Assembly: GCA_964461715.1 (NCBI GenBank)
Contig: CAYWVR010000023.1
Span: forward strand, 1 to 53,749
Reading direction: 5' to 3'
DNA from: CAYWVR01 sp964461715
Lineage (GTDB): Bacteria; Planctomycetota; Phycisphaerae; FEN-1346
Length of the DNA stretch: 53,749 nt
Within the stretch, counting starts at the first letter, position 1. Each line of letters begins with the position of its first letter. Below are positions 45,018-53,749 of this stretch, piece after piece. The notes under the pieces are model-generated. The model was given only the letters and a program-made list of their open reading frames with translations. It was not told where the DNA came from and made no database searches. Both the position numbers and the translations under genes were made by a program.

Positions 45018-45947
45018 GTGCCCCCCGACGACGGACGCCACCTGCTGGACCCGAAGGTCCTCACGCGCATCACGCGGCTCGACTTGCGGGCCCGGAGCGT
45101 CGTCGAGGGGTTCATCAGCGGCAACCACAAGAGCCCGTATCACGGCTATTCGGTCGAGTTCGCCAGCCACCGCGAGTACGCGCCCGGCGACGAGATCAAG
45201 CACATCGACTGGAAGGTGTGGGCCCGGGCCGACCGGTTCTACGTTAAGCAATATGAAGAGGAGACGAACCTGAGCAGCACGTTCCTCCTCGACGCCAGCC
45301 GCTCCATGCGCTACGGCCGCCCGGGCACCATGACCAAGCTCCAGTATGCCGCCACCGTCGCCGCCTCCCTCGCGTATCTCCTTCAGCAGCAACAGGATGC
45401 GGTCGGGCTCGTCACGTTCGACACGGACGTCCGCCGGAGCCTCCCCCCGAGCAGCCACCCCAGCCACCTGAAGCTCCTGCTGCACGAGCTGGCCCTGACC
45501 GAGGCGGACCGGGGGACGGACGTCGCCGACGCGTTCCACCGGCTGGCCGAGCAGCTCACGCGCCGCGGGCTGGTGGCGCTGATTTCGGACCTCTTCGTTG
45601 ATGTGGACGTCTTGCTCAAGGCCCTCCAGCACTTCCGCCACCGCCGCCACGAGACCATCGTCTTTCACGTGATGCATGAGGACGAGCGGGAGTTTCCATT
45701 CGACGATAACACGCTCTTCCGGGGGCTCGAATCGCAGCGGGAGGTGCTGACCGAGCCGCGCGCCCTGCGCGCCGCGTACCGGGCGGCGGTGGAGCGGTTC
45801 CTGGGGCGCGTGCGACGCGGGTGCGCGGCCCTGGGAATCGACTACGTACCCTTGAGCACGGCCGACCCGCTGGACGCGGCCCTGGCGAGCTACCTGGCCT
45901 TCCGCCGCAAGAGCGCCCGGGCCGTGCACCCGCGCCGCCGCACGTAA
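45018..45947 (+). CDS. DUF58 protein (MoxR partner)
   Basis: 309 residues of the DUF58/VWA-like family. The signature HREYAPGDEIKHIDWKVWAR lies in residues ~50-70, followed by LLDASRSMRYG, a MIDAS-like DxSxS, and LVALISDLFVD. Function is known only by association with MoxR ATPases, in which the ATPase is thought to act on the DUF58/VWA partner. It starts with GTG, 18 bp after the MoxR stop, with AAAGGGA upstream. Cytosolic. Confidence 0.93.
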   Translation: MPPDDGRHLLDPKVLTRITRLDLRARSVVEGFISGNHKSPYHGYSVEFASHREYAPGDEIKHIDWKVWARADRFYVKQYEEETNLSSTFLLDASRSMRYGRPGTMTKLQYAATVAASLAYLLQQQQDAVGLVTFDTDVRRSLPPSSHPSHLKLLLHELALTEADRGTDVADAFHRLAEQLTRRGLVALISDLFVDVDVLLKALQHFRHRRHETIVFHVMHEDEREFPFDDNTLFRGLESQREVLTEPRALRAAYRAAVERFLGRVRRGCAALGIDYVPLSTADPLDAALASYLAFRRKSARAVHPRRRT

Positions 45948-46060
45948 AGCCTTACAGAACAAGAGGATACGGTTGGGTGCATCGCCATGGCCGGGAAGAT
46001 CGACGGAGCCACGGGTGGTGGGCCTCTGCATGAAGAATCCTGAGAAGGACAGATAAGGCG
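45948..46060. other. 113-bp gap inside the operon
   Basis: This gap between the DUF58 and BatA-like genes holds no clear terminator or promoter. A frame from ATG 45987 encodes 18 residues (MAGKIDGATGGGPLHEES), too short to support. The ribosome binding site for the next gene (ATAAGG) is at its end. Confidence 0.4.
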
Positions 46061-48307
46061 ATGTTCGACTGGATCGGCCTCGGCGCTGTCAACACCGGCC
46101 TCCTCTGGGGAGGCGCCGCCGTCGCTGCGCCGATCCTCATTCACCTGCTCAGCCGCCGCCGATTCCGCCGCGTCGAGTGGGCCGCCATGGACTTCCTCCT
46201 GGAGGCCGAGCGCCGGAATCGCCGCCGCATCCGCCTTGAGCACCTGCTGCTGCTGGCCCTTCGGTGCCTGGCCGTGCTGCTCGTCGCGCTCTTGGCGGCG
46301 CGGCTGTTCCTCAGGCCCACGGGCGTCCTGGGCGGGGCCTTCGGGTCCGCCCGCCGCGAGCGCATCGTCGTCCTCGACGATTCGCCCAGCATGGAGGTCA
46401 AGGCCGCCGGCCGCACCGTCTTCGAGGAGGCCCGGGGCGGCCTGGTCGATTTCCTGCGCGGCCTCGCCCGCGAGTACCCCGGCGACACGGTGACGCTCCT
46501 TACGACCTCCGACCCGGTCCGCCCGGTCCTCAGCGGCCAGTACCTGACGGGCGAGAAGGTCGAGTCCGCCGTCCGGACGGTCGAGGGTCTGGAGGTCTCC
46601 GACCGGGCCGCCGAGTGGGACGCGGCGCTCGTGGCCCTGGAGGAGATGCTCGGCGCGCCGCGCGGAAACCTGAACCGCGTGGTGACGCTCGTGACGGACC
46701 TGCGGGCCCGCGACTGGCTGCCCGCCGAGGAGGCGTCCGCCGGGGGCGAGAAGGGCGAGCAGGGGGAGGGGGCCCTGGCGGTCCTCGCGCGGCTCGCTAC
46801 GAAGGTCGACCAGACCGCCCTTGTCGACGTCGACGTCGGCGCCGAGGGCGGGCCGAACCTTGCCGTCACGGATATCGCGGCGAGCGAGCGGACGGTCGTC
46901 GCGGGCGTCCCCGTGCGATTCGAGGTCCGGGTCCGGAACTTCTCCCGGGCGCCCGCCCACGGCGTCGAGGTCCGCTTCATGGCGGGCGACGCCCTCCCGG
47001 TGCCCGTCACCGTCGACCGCATCGAGCCGGGCGGCCGGGCGACCGTTCCCTTCACCCTCGCCTTCGAGGATGCGGCCCCGGTGGCCCTCCGGGCCGAGAT
47101 CGAGCCCGACGCCTTGCCGCGCGATAACGTCCGGTTTGCCGTGGCCCGGGTCCGCGAGGGCGTGCCGGTGCTCATCGTCGACGGCGAGCCCTCCGCCGCC
47201 TACGGCGAGGCCGAGTCCTTCTATCTTCGCCGCGCCCTCGATCCGGGGGGCGAGGCCCGCAGCGGCAACGTCGTCGAGGTGGTCCGCGAGAACGGGTTCG
47301 AGGATACGCTTCTCGACCCGTATCAGGTCGTCATTCTCGCGAATCTCTATCGATTGAGCGACGCCCGTGCCCGGGCCCTCGAAGCGTGGGTCGAGAAGGG
47401 GGGCGGGCTGGTGGTCTTCCTCGGCGACCAGGTCGACGCCGCGGCATGGAACCGCCTGCACGAGGCGGGCTCGCCCCTGGTGCCGGTCCGCCTGGACGCG
47501 CCCGTCGGCGACGAGGCCGAGCGGCGGTGGGTCCGCTTCGGCGCCGATCGGCTCAACCACCCGGTCCTCGAAGTCTTTCGCGGCGTCCAGAATCCGTTCC
47601 TCGAACGGGTCATGTTTTTCCGCTGGTGGTCGACCACCGTGCCGAAATCCGACCTCGAAAGCGGCGCAACACGCACCGTCGCGACCTTTAGTGGAGAGGC
47701 GTCGTCGCCGGCGCTGGTCGAGCGGGCCGCCGGCGACGGCCGGGTGCTCTGGTGCACCTCGACCGCCGACGCCGAGTGGACGAACTGGCCCGCCGACCCG
47801 AGCTACGTCGTGGCGCTGCTGGAAATGGTCCGGCACGTGGCCCGCCGCGAGCCGACTTCGGCCTCCGTGACCGTCGGAACGCCCCTGCGGGCGGTTCTGA
47901 ACCCGGGCCGCTACGAGCCCCGCGTCGAGGTCGAGGGACCCGCGGGCGAGACCTTCGCGCTGGAGGCCGCCCCCGCCGACGACGGGGCCGCCCTGCACCT
48001 GACGTACGACGAGACGGACACGCGGGGCATCTACCGGGTGGCCCTGGCGCGGCGCAACGGGACCCCCGAGCGCCGACTATTTGCGGCGAATATCGACCCC
48101 GCGGAGGGCGACGTGATGAAGGCCCCGCCCGAGGAAATCCGCCGCCGCCTCGGCGACGCGCCGGTGGCCTTGCTGGCGGGCCGCGCCTACCTCCGCGAGG
48201 GGGCCGCCGGCGCGAAGTCGGAGCTCTGGCGATCGCTGCTCGTCGCCCTGGTCGTCGTGCTCATGGCAGAGCAGACGCTCGCCTGGGTGTTCGGGCGACG
48301 ACGCTAA
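46061..48307 (+). CDS. BatA-like membrane protein with VWA-type and amidotransferase-like domains
   Basis: 748 residues. The N-terminal double-membrane-span region (LLWGGAAVAAPILIHLLSRR, FRRVEWAAMDFLLEAERRNR) is the BatA N-terminal domain. It is followed by the VWA-like VVLDDSPSMEVK (DxSxS), a CARDB-like beta domain (AVTDIAASERTVVAGVPVRF), and a class I glutamine-amidotransferase-like fold (PYQVVILANLYRLSDARARA, WVEKGGGLVVFLGDQVD). A last transmembrane helix (LLVALVVVLMAEQTLAWVFG) ends it. It should sit in the inner membrane with its large domain in the periplasm. ATG 46061 has AAGG upstream. Confidence 0.88.
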   Translation: MFDWIGLGAVNTGLLWGGAAVAAPILIHLLSRRRFRRVEWAAMDFLLEAERRNRRRIRLEHLLLLALRCLAVLLVALLAARLFLRPTGVLGGAFGSARRERIVVLDDSPSMEVKAAGRTVFEEARGGLVDFLRGLAREYPGDTVTLLTTSDPVRPVLSGQYLTGEKVESAVRTVEGLEVSDRAAEWDAALVALEEMLGAPRGNLNRVVTLVTDLRARDWLPAEEASAGGEKGEQGEGALAVLARLATKVDQTALVDVDVGAEGGPNLAVTDIAASERTVVAGVPVRFEVRVRNFSRAPAHGVEVRFMAGDALPVPVTVDRIEPGGRATVPFTLAFEDAAPVALRAEIEPDALPRDNVRFAVARVREGVPVLIVDGEPSAAYGEAESFYLRRALDPGGEARSGNVVEVVRENGFEDTLLDPYQVVILANLYRLSDARARALEAWVEKGGGLVVFLGDQVDAAAWNRLHEAGSPLVPVRLDAPVGDEAERRWVRFGADRLNHPVLEVFRGVQNPFLERVMFFRWWSTTVPKSDLESGATRTVATFSGEASSPALVERAAGDGRVLWCTSTADAEWTNWPADPSYVVALLEMVRHVARREPTSASVTVGTPLRAVLNPGRYEPRVEVEGPAGETFALEAAPADDGAALHLTYDETDTRGIYRVALARRNGTPERRLFAANIDPAEGDVMKAPPEEIRRRLGDAPVALLAGRAYLREGAAGAKSELWRSLLVALVVVLMAEQTLAWVFGRRR

Positions 48308-48321
48308 TGTATGGAGAAACG

Positions 48322-50796
48322 ATGACTCCTTCCTGGCTCAGGCTGCTCGGCGTCGACGCCGCCTCGATCCCCGAGGGGGCCCGCGCCGAGTTCGTCTGGA
48401 CCCACGCCCCCGCCTCCTGGGGCGTCTTCGTCGGACTCGCCGCCGTCGCCGCCCTCGTCTACGTCGCCGTCTGGCTCTACCGGCGCGAGATGACCGTCTG
48501 TCCGCGCGGCGTGCGGATGCTGCTGGCGGGCCTTCGGGTGGCGGCGATCGTCGTCCTGGCGCTCGTCTTCATGGGCCCTGCGCTCGCCGTCTCCGTGACG
48601 CGAACCCTCCACCCGTACGTCATCCTGCTGCTCGACGATTCGCAGTCGATGGGCATCCGCGACGCCTACGACGAGCCGACGAGCGAGCGCCTGGCCGAGG
48701 CCGCGGGCGCCGACGCCGAAGCCCTCGCCGCCGGGGCCCTCTCGCGGGCCGAGCTCGTGGACCGGGTCCTCGCACGCGACGGGGCGAAGCTCCTCCGCGA
48801 TCTCCAGGCCCGCGGCCAGGTCCGCGTCATGACCTTCGCCGACGCCGTCCGCGTCCGCGAGGCCTACGGCGTCGTCCGCGAGACGGACCTCCCGGCTGAG
48901 GCCGACGCGCCGGCCGGGCCCGTCGACCCTCTCCCGCCGCTGGCCGCCGCCGGCGCCCGGACCGACCTCGGCCGGGCCCTTTCCGAGGCCCTCGCTTCCG
49001 TCGCCGGGCATCCCGTTGCGGGGATCGTGCTCGTGACGGACGGCCAGAACGCGGGCGGGGCCGACCCGCTCGCCGCGGCCGAGCAGGCCGCCGCCCGCGA
49101 GATCCCCGTCATGGCGGTCGGCGTCGGCGACCCGCGTCCCCCGCGGAATCTGCGCGTCGTCGACGTCTGGGCCCCCGAGACGGTCTTCGCGGGCGACCCG
49201 TGTCTCATCCAGGCCCGCCTCCAGTCCGAGGGCCTCGAGGCCGGGCCGGTGGCGGTCGAACTGGTCGAGGACTCCGCCGGCGAGGCCGAGGGACGGGTCC
49301 TCGAGTCTCGGATGGCCATCCTGGGCGGCGGGCGGAGCCAGGCCGACGTGACCTTCGAGCACACCCCGACGGCGCATCGTCGACACATCTACACAGTCCG
49401 AATCCCGGTTCAGCCCCGCGAGCTTCTGGCCGCCGACAACGAGAAGTCCGCCCGCGTCAACGTCGTCACAGAGCGGGCCCGCGTGCTCCTCGTGGCGGGG
49501 TCGCCGGGGTGGGACTTCCGGATGGTCCGGAGCCTCCTTCTTCGCGACGCGACGATCGAGGTCTCCTGCTGGCTGCAGACCCTCGAGCGCGACATGCGCC
49601 AGGACGGCAACACCGTGATCGAGCGGCTCCCCTCGCGGGAAGAGGACCTCTTCGCCTACGACGTCGTCCTGATGCTCGACCCGGACCCGAGCGAGTTCAA
49701 CGAGGCCTGGATCGACGGTCTCCGCCGCTTCATGGGCGACCACGCGGGGGGCCTCCTCTGGATGGCCGGCCCGAAGTTCACACCGAAGTTCCTCAGCCAC
49801 TACCGGACGCGCGGCATCCGGGACCTGTTGCCGGTGCGCGTGGAGGACGTCTCGGCCGCGGGCCTGACGGCCGTCGACAAGACGGCGACCCGCTCGTGGC
49901 GGATGGAGGTGACCCCCGCGGGCCTCGAGCATCCGCTTCTCCGGTTCGTGCCCGAGGCGGACCTCAACCGCCGCCTCCTCGAAGCCCTGCCGGGCGTGTA
50001 CCAGGCGTTCCCGGCGCTGGGGCCGAAGCCGGGGGCGCTGGTGCTGGCTGAGCACGGCGACCCGCGGGCGGCGATGCGCGGCACGCCGCGGCCGCTCGTG
50101 GTGGCGGGGCGCTACGGCGCCGGGCGGAGCCTGTACCTCGGCTCGAGTGGCACGTGGCGGTGGCGGAAGCTCGGCGAGCACGTCTTCGACCAGTTCTGGG
50201 TCCAGGCCGTCCGGTACCTGGTGGAGGGGCGGCTGATGGGCGGCAAGAAACGGGCCCGCCTCACGACCGACCGCGACGTCTACCCCGTCGGGGCCCGCGT
50301 CGCCGTCACGGCCGAGGCCTACAGCCCCGCCTTCGAGCCGATCGAGGTCCCCGCCCTCGTCGCCGTCGTCCGGGCCCGCGCCGCCGCGCCGCGCGAGATC
50401 GAGCTGCGGGCCGTGCCCGGCCGCCCGGGGCGGTACGAGGGGGCCTTCGTCGCCGACCGGGTCGGCACCCACGAGCTGGAGATCGTACTCCGCGACGACC
50501 GGGTCGCCGCCCCGGCCCGCGTCACGTGTGCCGTCACGGTCGAGGCCCCGCGCCTCGAGTTCGCCGACCCGCGGCTCAACAAGGCCCTGTTGGCGGAGAT
50601 CGCCGCGCGGACCGGCGGTCGGTACGTCGAGCTGGACACGATCGACAAGGCCGTCGCCGCCCTCCCGCGCCGGACCGAGACGGTCGTCGTCCGCGACCGG
50701 CCGCGCGCGCTTTGGGACACGAGCCGGCTGCTTGTCCTGTTGGTCGGCCTCCTGGCCGTGGAATGGGCCGTGCGGAAGCGTTTTCGGTTGATGTAG
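48322..50796 (+). CDS. VWA membrane protein with amidotransferase-like domain
   Basis: 824 residues. Two N-terminal transmembrane helices (WGVFVGLAAVAALVYVAVWL and VAAIVVLALVFMGPALAVSV) precede a VWA domain with ILLLDDSQSMGIRD (DxSxS) and GIVLVTDGQNAGGADPLAAA. Beta domains and an amidotransferase-like fold with RVLLVAGSPGWDFRMVRSLL and GGLLWMAGPKFTP follow, then a final helix LLVLLVGLLAVEWAVRKRF. ATG 48322 has GGAG five bases upstream; ATG 48307, overlapping the previous stop as TAATG, is an alternative adding five residues. It is paralogous in layout to the BatA-like protein just before it. Confidence 0.88.
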   Translation: MTPSWLRLLGVDAASIPEGARAEFVWTHAPASWGVFVGLAAVAALVYVAVWLYRREMTVCPRGVRMLLAGLRVAAIVVLALVFMGPALAVSVTRTLHPYVILLLDDSQSMGIRDAYDEPTSERLAEAAGADAEALAAGALSRAELVDRVLARDGAKLLRDLQARGQVRVMTFADAVRVREAYGVVRETDLPAEADAPAGPVDPLPPLAAAGARTDLGRALSEALASVAGHPVAGIVLVTDGQNAGGADPLAAAEQAAAREIPVMAVGVGDPRPPRNLRVVDVWAPETVFAGDPCLIQARLQSEGLEAGPVAVELVEDSAGEAEGRVLESRMAILGGGRSQADVTFEHTPTAHRRHIYTVRIPVQPRELLAADNEKSARVNVVTERARVLLVAGSPGWDFRMVRSLLLRDATIEVSCWLQTLERDMRQDGNTVIERLPSREEDLFAYDVVLMLDPDPSEFNEAWIDGLRRFMGDHAGGLLWMAGPKFTPKFLSHYRTRGIRDLLPVRVEDVSAAGLTAVDKTATRSWRMEVTPAGLEHPLLRFVPEADLNRRLLEALPGVYQAFPALGPKPGALVLAEHGDPRAAMRGTPRPLVVAGRYGAGRSLYLGSSGTWRWRKLGEHVFDQFWVQAVRYLVEGRLMGGKKRARLTTDRDVYPVGARVAVTAEAYSPAFEPIEVPALVAVVRARAAAPREIELRAVPGRPGRYEGAFVADRVGTHELEIVLRDDRVAAPARVTCAVTVEAPRLEFADPRLNKALLAEIAARTGGRYVELDTIDKAVAALPRRTETVVVRDRPRALWDTSRLLVLLVGLLAVEWAVRKRFRLM

Positions 50797-50806
50797 GAGA
50801 AGGGAT

Positions 50807-52999
50807 GTGTCGGACATGCCGGCGACAACCCGCACCTTGCCCGGGTCCCTCGCGCGGCGCCTCGCGGCGCTTCGGCGGGGCCTCGTGCGCTGGTTCCTGG
50901 CCGATGCCGCGGCGGGGCTGGCGGTGGCGGCCCTCGCCCTCGTCCTCGGGAGCTTCGCCGTCGACCGGACCATGCGCATGGACCGGCCCCAACGGGCCGT
51001 CTGCCTCGCGCTCGGGGCGTCCGTGCTCGCGGTGCTCGCGTGGCGGAGGCTCGGACGGCCGATGCGGACGCGGCTGAGCGACGATGCCCTCGGCCGGCTG
51101 ATCGAAGCGCGGCACGGGGAGCTGGGCGAGCGGTTCGTCAGCGCGGTGGACCTGGCGCGCCTGGCGGACCCGCAGCGTCGGGGCTACTCGGCCGCCTTCG
51201 TCCGCGCGACCGTGGCCGAGGGCGTCCGCGCGGCCGAGGGCGTGGACGTCCGCGACGTTCTCGACGCCCGCGCGCGCCGACGCAACCTGGCCGTCGCCTT
51301 CGGCGCGGTGGCGCTGGTGGCCGTGGGCGCCGCCGCGTTCCCCGAGACGGCCCGTCTCTGGTTCCGGCGGAACGTGCTGCTGGCGCAGGAGGCGTGGCCG
51401 CAGAAGACGCACCTCGACGTCCGCGGGGCCGAGGCGTGCTGCATCGTGATGGCGCGCGGCGACGACCTGGTGATCGAGGTCGAGGCGGACCCGGGGGGCG
51501 TCGTGCCGGACGTCGTCATGCTCGACTATCGGCCCGAGGGCGGGGCCACGAGCTCCGAGCCGATGGTCATCACCGGCGACGCCGAGTTCACGACGACCTT
51601 CCGCAGCGTCCTGGAGCCGCTGCGCTTCCGGGCCCGCGGGGGCGACGCCGAGACACCCTGGCACGAGGTCCGCCTCGTCGACCGCCCGGCCGTCGAGGCC
51701 CTCGAGCTGCGCGCGACGCCGCCCGAGTACACGGGCCGTGAGCCGCGGCCGCTCGCCTCGAACGTCGGCATCCACGCGGTCCTCGCCGGAAGCACACTCC
51801 GCCTGGAGGGCCGCGCGACGAAGGACCTCGCCGAGGCCGACCTCGCCTTCGGCCGCGAGGCCCCCCGGCCGCTCCAGCGGACGGGCCCGCGCGACTTCGC
51901 CGCCGACCTGCCGCCCGAGACGCTTCGCGACGGGACCTACGCCATCACCCTTGTCGACACCGCCGGGTTCGCCTCCGGGCGCCCGGCCCGGTTTTCGGTC
52001 AAGATCGTGCCCGACCGGGCGCCCACGGCGCGGGCCGGGCTCGACGGCATCGGCGATCTCATCGTGCCGGTGGCGACGGTGCCGCTTCGGTGCACGGTCC
52101 GCGACGACCACGCCGTCGAGCGGGCCGAGCTCGTCTTCGCGGCCCTCGGGGAGCAGGACGCCGTGCCGGCCCCGTCGCGCGCCCCGCTCGCCGGGACCGA
52201 GGGGCAGCTCGGAGGCAAGGAGGTCGAGACGGTCCACCGGCTGGAGGCGGCCCCGCTGGCCCTCGCGCCGGGCGACCACCTCGTCGTCCACGTCGAGGCG
52301 TGGGACAACGACACCGTCTCCGGCCCGAAGGTGGGCCGCTCGGGCAACTTCTCGCTCCGCGTTGTCAGCGAGGCCGAGATGCGGGCCGACCTCCTCCGGC
52401 GCGAGCAGGAGCAGCGGCTGGAGCTGGAGCGGCTCCTCAGGGACCAGCGGAAGCTCCTGGAGGACAGCCGGGCTCTGGCCGCGGCGCTGGCGCGCGGCGA
52501 TCCGCCGGACCTGACGGGCCCCGAGCGCGACACGCTGGCCGGGGCGGAGCGGCGGCAGCGGCTCGTGGGCGGCCGGTGCACGGCCGTGGCCCGGGCCTTC
52601 GGCCAAATCCTCGACGAGGTTCGCAACAACCATCTCGACAACGAGGGCGGGGCCCTGCACGCGCGGCTCGAAGAGCGGATCATCGTCCCGCTCGACACGC
52701 TGGCGCGGCGGCAGGTTCTGACGGCCGCCGACCACCTGGACCTGGCTTTGAAGGCCCTGAAGGCGCCCGGCCGCGCCTCGGGCGACGTGACCGAGATGCG
52801 CGAGCGCCTCGCCGCCGCCGCCACCGAGCAGGAGGCCGCCGCCCGCGTCCTCGCCGAGGTCCTGCGGCATATGGTCAAGTGGGAAGGGTACCAGGAGGCG
52901 GTGCGGCTGCTGCGCGACGTGCTCCGGACCCAGAAGGACGTGAACGAGGAGACGGTCCGGGAATACGAGCGGCGGATTCGGCGTCTGTTTGACGACTGA
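50807..52999 (+). CDS. DUF4175-like membrane protein
   Basis: 730 residues. Two early transmembrane spans (LADAAAGLAVAALALVLGSF and CLALGASVLAVLAW) are followed by LIEARHGELGERFVSAVDLA, a third span (AVAFGAVALVAVGAAAF) and a large beta-rich domain (AVEALELRATPPEYTGREPR). The C-terminus is a coiled coil (LLRREQEQRLELERLLRDQR). This layout matches the DUF4175-like proteins that follow BatA/VWA genes in Planctomycetota. GTG 50807 has AGGAG seven bases upstream; ATG 50816 is an in-frame alternative. Confidence 0.8.
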   Translation: MSDMPATTRTLPGSLARRLAALRRGLVRWFLADAAAGLAVAALALVLGSFAVDRTMRMDRPQRAVCLALGASVLAVLAWRRLGRPMRTRLSDDALGRLIEARHGELGERFVSAVDLARLADPQRRGYSAAFVRATVAEGVRAAEGVDVRDVLDARARRRNLAVAFGAVALVAVGAAAFPETARLWFRRNVLLAQEAWPQKTHLDVRGAEACCIVMARGDDLVIEVEADPGGVVPDVVMLDYRPEGGATSSEPMVITGDAEFTTTFRSVLEPLRFRARGGDAETPWHEVRLVDRPAVEALELRATPPEYTGREPRPLASNVGIHAVLAGSTLRLEGRATKDLAEADLAFGREAPRPLQRTGPRDFAADLPPETLRDGTYAITLVDTAGFASGRPARFSVKIVPDRAPTARAGLDGIGDLIVPVATVPLRCTVRDDHAVERAELVFAALGEQDAVPAPSRAPLAGTEGQLGGKEVETVHRLEAAPLALAPGDHLVVHVEAWDNDTVSGPKVGRSGNFSLRVVSEAEMRADLLRREQEQRLELERLLRDQRKLLEDSRALAAALARGDPPDLTGPERDTLAGAERRQRLVGGRCTAVARAFGQILDEVRNNHLDNEGGALHARLEERIIVPLDTLARRQVLTAADHLDLALKALKAPGRASGDVTEMRERLAAAATEQEAAARVLAEVLRHMVKWEGYQEAVRLLRDVLRTQKDVNEETVREYERRIRRLFDD

Positions 53000-53029
53000 C
53001 CGGCCCGCCTGTATAGAGGAGATCGGGAT

Positions 53030-53749
53030 ATGAGAATCCGGACGCTTGCCGGCCTGCTCGCCCTGCTGTGCGTGGGCGGTCTCTGCGCCGCCGCCGAGCC
53101 TGCCGCCGAGGAGGCGCCGCCCGAGGCCGGTCCCACGCCGCTCGGAGTCCGACAAGGCGGCGTCCGCCACATGATGGAGGAGTTGGAGGCGAAGCTCGCG
53201 CGGCTGGCCGAGATGCTGAGCGAGGCCGAGCCGGAGCAGGCCGCGCGGCTCATGAGCGCCCTGAAGGAATCGAAGGAGGCGCTCCTGGAGCGCCGCATGG
53301 GTCGCATCGCCGACCTTCTGAATGAGAACCGTCTCGACGACGCCCGCCGCACCCAGGAGGAGGTGACGGCCGACCTGATGCACCTCATCGACGTCCTGAC
53401 GGCCGAGGGCGAGGACCTCGACGAGACCGAGAAGCGGATCCGCGAGCTGGAGGGTTGGCGGAAGGATGTCGAGCGGCTCATCGAGGACGAACGGGCCGAG
53501 CAGCGCGAGAGTGAGACCGTCGCGAACCGCGAGGACGTCCTGGCGCGCATCGAGGAGAAGATCCGGGCCCTCGAAGCCCTTGCCCGCCGCGAGCAGGACC
53601 TCCTCGACCGCACCCGCGCCGCCACCGGCGCGGGCCTCGCCGGACTCGGGAAGCTCGCCCGCGAGCAGGCCGCCGTCCGTGCCGCCACCGAGCAGGTCGC
53701 CGGAAGCGGCGGCGAGGCCGGCGATGAAGGCGGCGGCCAAGGCGGGGGC
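53030..53749 (+). CDS. Secreted coiled-coil protein, truncated by the window end
   Basis: At least 240 residues, running off the window without a stop. Signal peptide MRIRTLAGLLALLCVGGLCA, then a long charged coiled coil (MMEELEAKLARLAEMLSEAE, EETEKRIRE-type heptads, ESETVANREDVLARIEEKIR) and a Gly-rich end at the edge (GSGGEAGDEGGGQGGG). AGAGGAGAT lies seven bases before the ATG. It is the last visible member of the MoxR-BatA operon, 30 bp after the DUF4175-like gene. The function is unknown; it is probably an exported partner or scaffold of the membrane proteins. Confidence 0.72.
   Translation, partial: MRIRTLAGLLALLCVGGLCAAAEPAAEEAPPEAGPTPLGVRQGGVRHMMEELEAKLARLAEMLSEAEPEQAARLMSALKESKEALLERRMGRIADLLNENRLDDARRTQEEVTADLMHLIDVLTAEGEDLDETEKRIRELEGWRKDVERLIEDERAEQRESETVANREDVLARIEEKIRALEALARREQDLLDRTRAATGAGLAGLGKLAREQAAVRAATEQVAGSGGEAGDEGGGQGGG

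Overview
This is a GC-rich bacterial chromosomal segment with dense, short-gapped operons. Gene content and order suggest a member of the Planctomycetota. The evidence is the block MoxR ATPase - DUF58 - BatA-type membrane protein - VWA membrane protein - DUF4175-like protein - secreted coiled-coil protein, together with a giant PQQ-like propeller protein, a DUF5107/TPR protein, a short ceramidase-like protein and many large secreted proteins of unknown role. Lineage is inferred from gene content only; the window has no rRNA or other marker. I found no tRNA, rRNA, CRISPR array, integrase, transposase or phage gene.

Layout. 1-3.9 kb: a coupled ppx/gppA-HD and ppk pair (polyphosphate and probably (p)ppGpp-linked metabolism). 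3.9-6.8 kb: a ROK sugar kinase fused to an Mth938-like domain, an orphan type II pseudopilin, and a PHP-domain phosphoesterase with a clear sigma70-type promoter. 6.9-12.2 kb (minus strand): a secreted protein of unknown function, then a translationally coupled operon of a DUF5107/TPR protein and two ankyrin-repeat lipoproteins, and a 54-residue ORF. 12.4-15.7 kb: a B12-binding radical SAM enzyme followed by a class II terpene cyclase of squalene-hopene cyclase type. 16-18.4 kb: a ferric-reductase-like flavocytochrome and a convergent aldo/keto reductase. 18.4-19.6 kb: a decayed locus with remnants of fpg and ppsA around a small, apparently intact membrane-protein ORF.

19.7-27.5 kb is a stress and energy island: alpha-glucan phosphorylase (apparently with a CTG start), SpoIIAA-like protein, dienelactone-hydrolase-like protein, a baeRF (eRF1/Pelota-like) protein, a Ca2+-type P-type ATPase and dodecin. 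27.6-31.2 kb is an operon of a secreted leucine-rich-repeat protein, a cytosolic ceramidase-like hydrolase and a class III aminotransferase. 31.3-37.8 kb holds two overlapping genes for large related proteins: a membrane-anchored HEAT-repeat protein carrying a degenerate lyase-like toroid, and a secreted heparinase/alginate-lyase-like protein. 38-53.7 kb is one long plus-strand run: a 1632-residue PQQ-propeller protein, a cyclase-like alpha-toroid protein, MoxR, DUF58, BatA-like, VWA, DUF4175-like, and a coiled-coil protein cut by the window end. It looks like a cell-envelope assembly or surveillance system.

Many transcription units have a TANAAT-like -10 element 20-110 nt upstream of the chosen start, and these helped pick starts (for example 142, 6136, 11930 and 8126). 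Most other long open frames are opposite-strand shadows caused by GC-rich codon usage.
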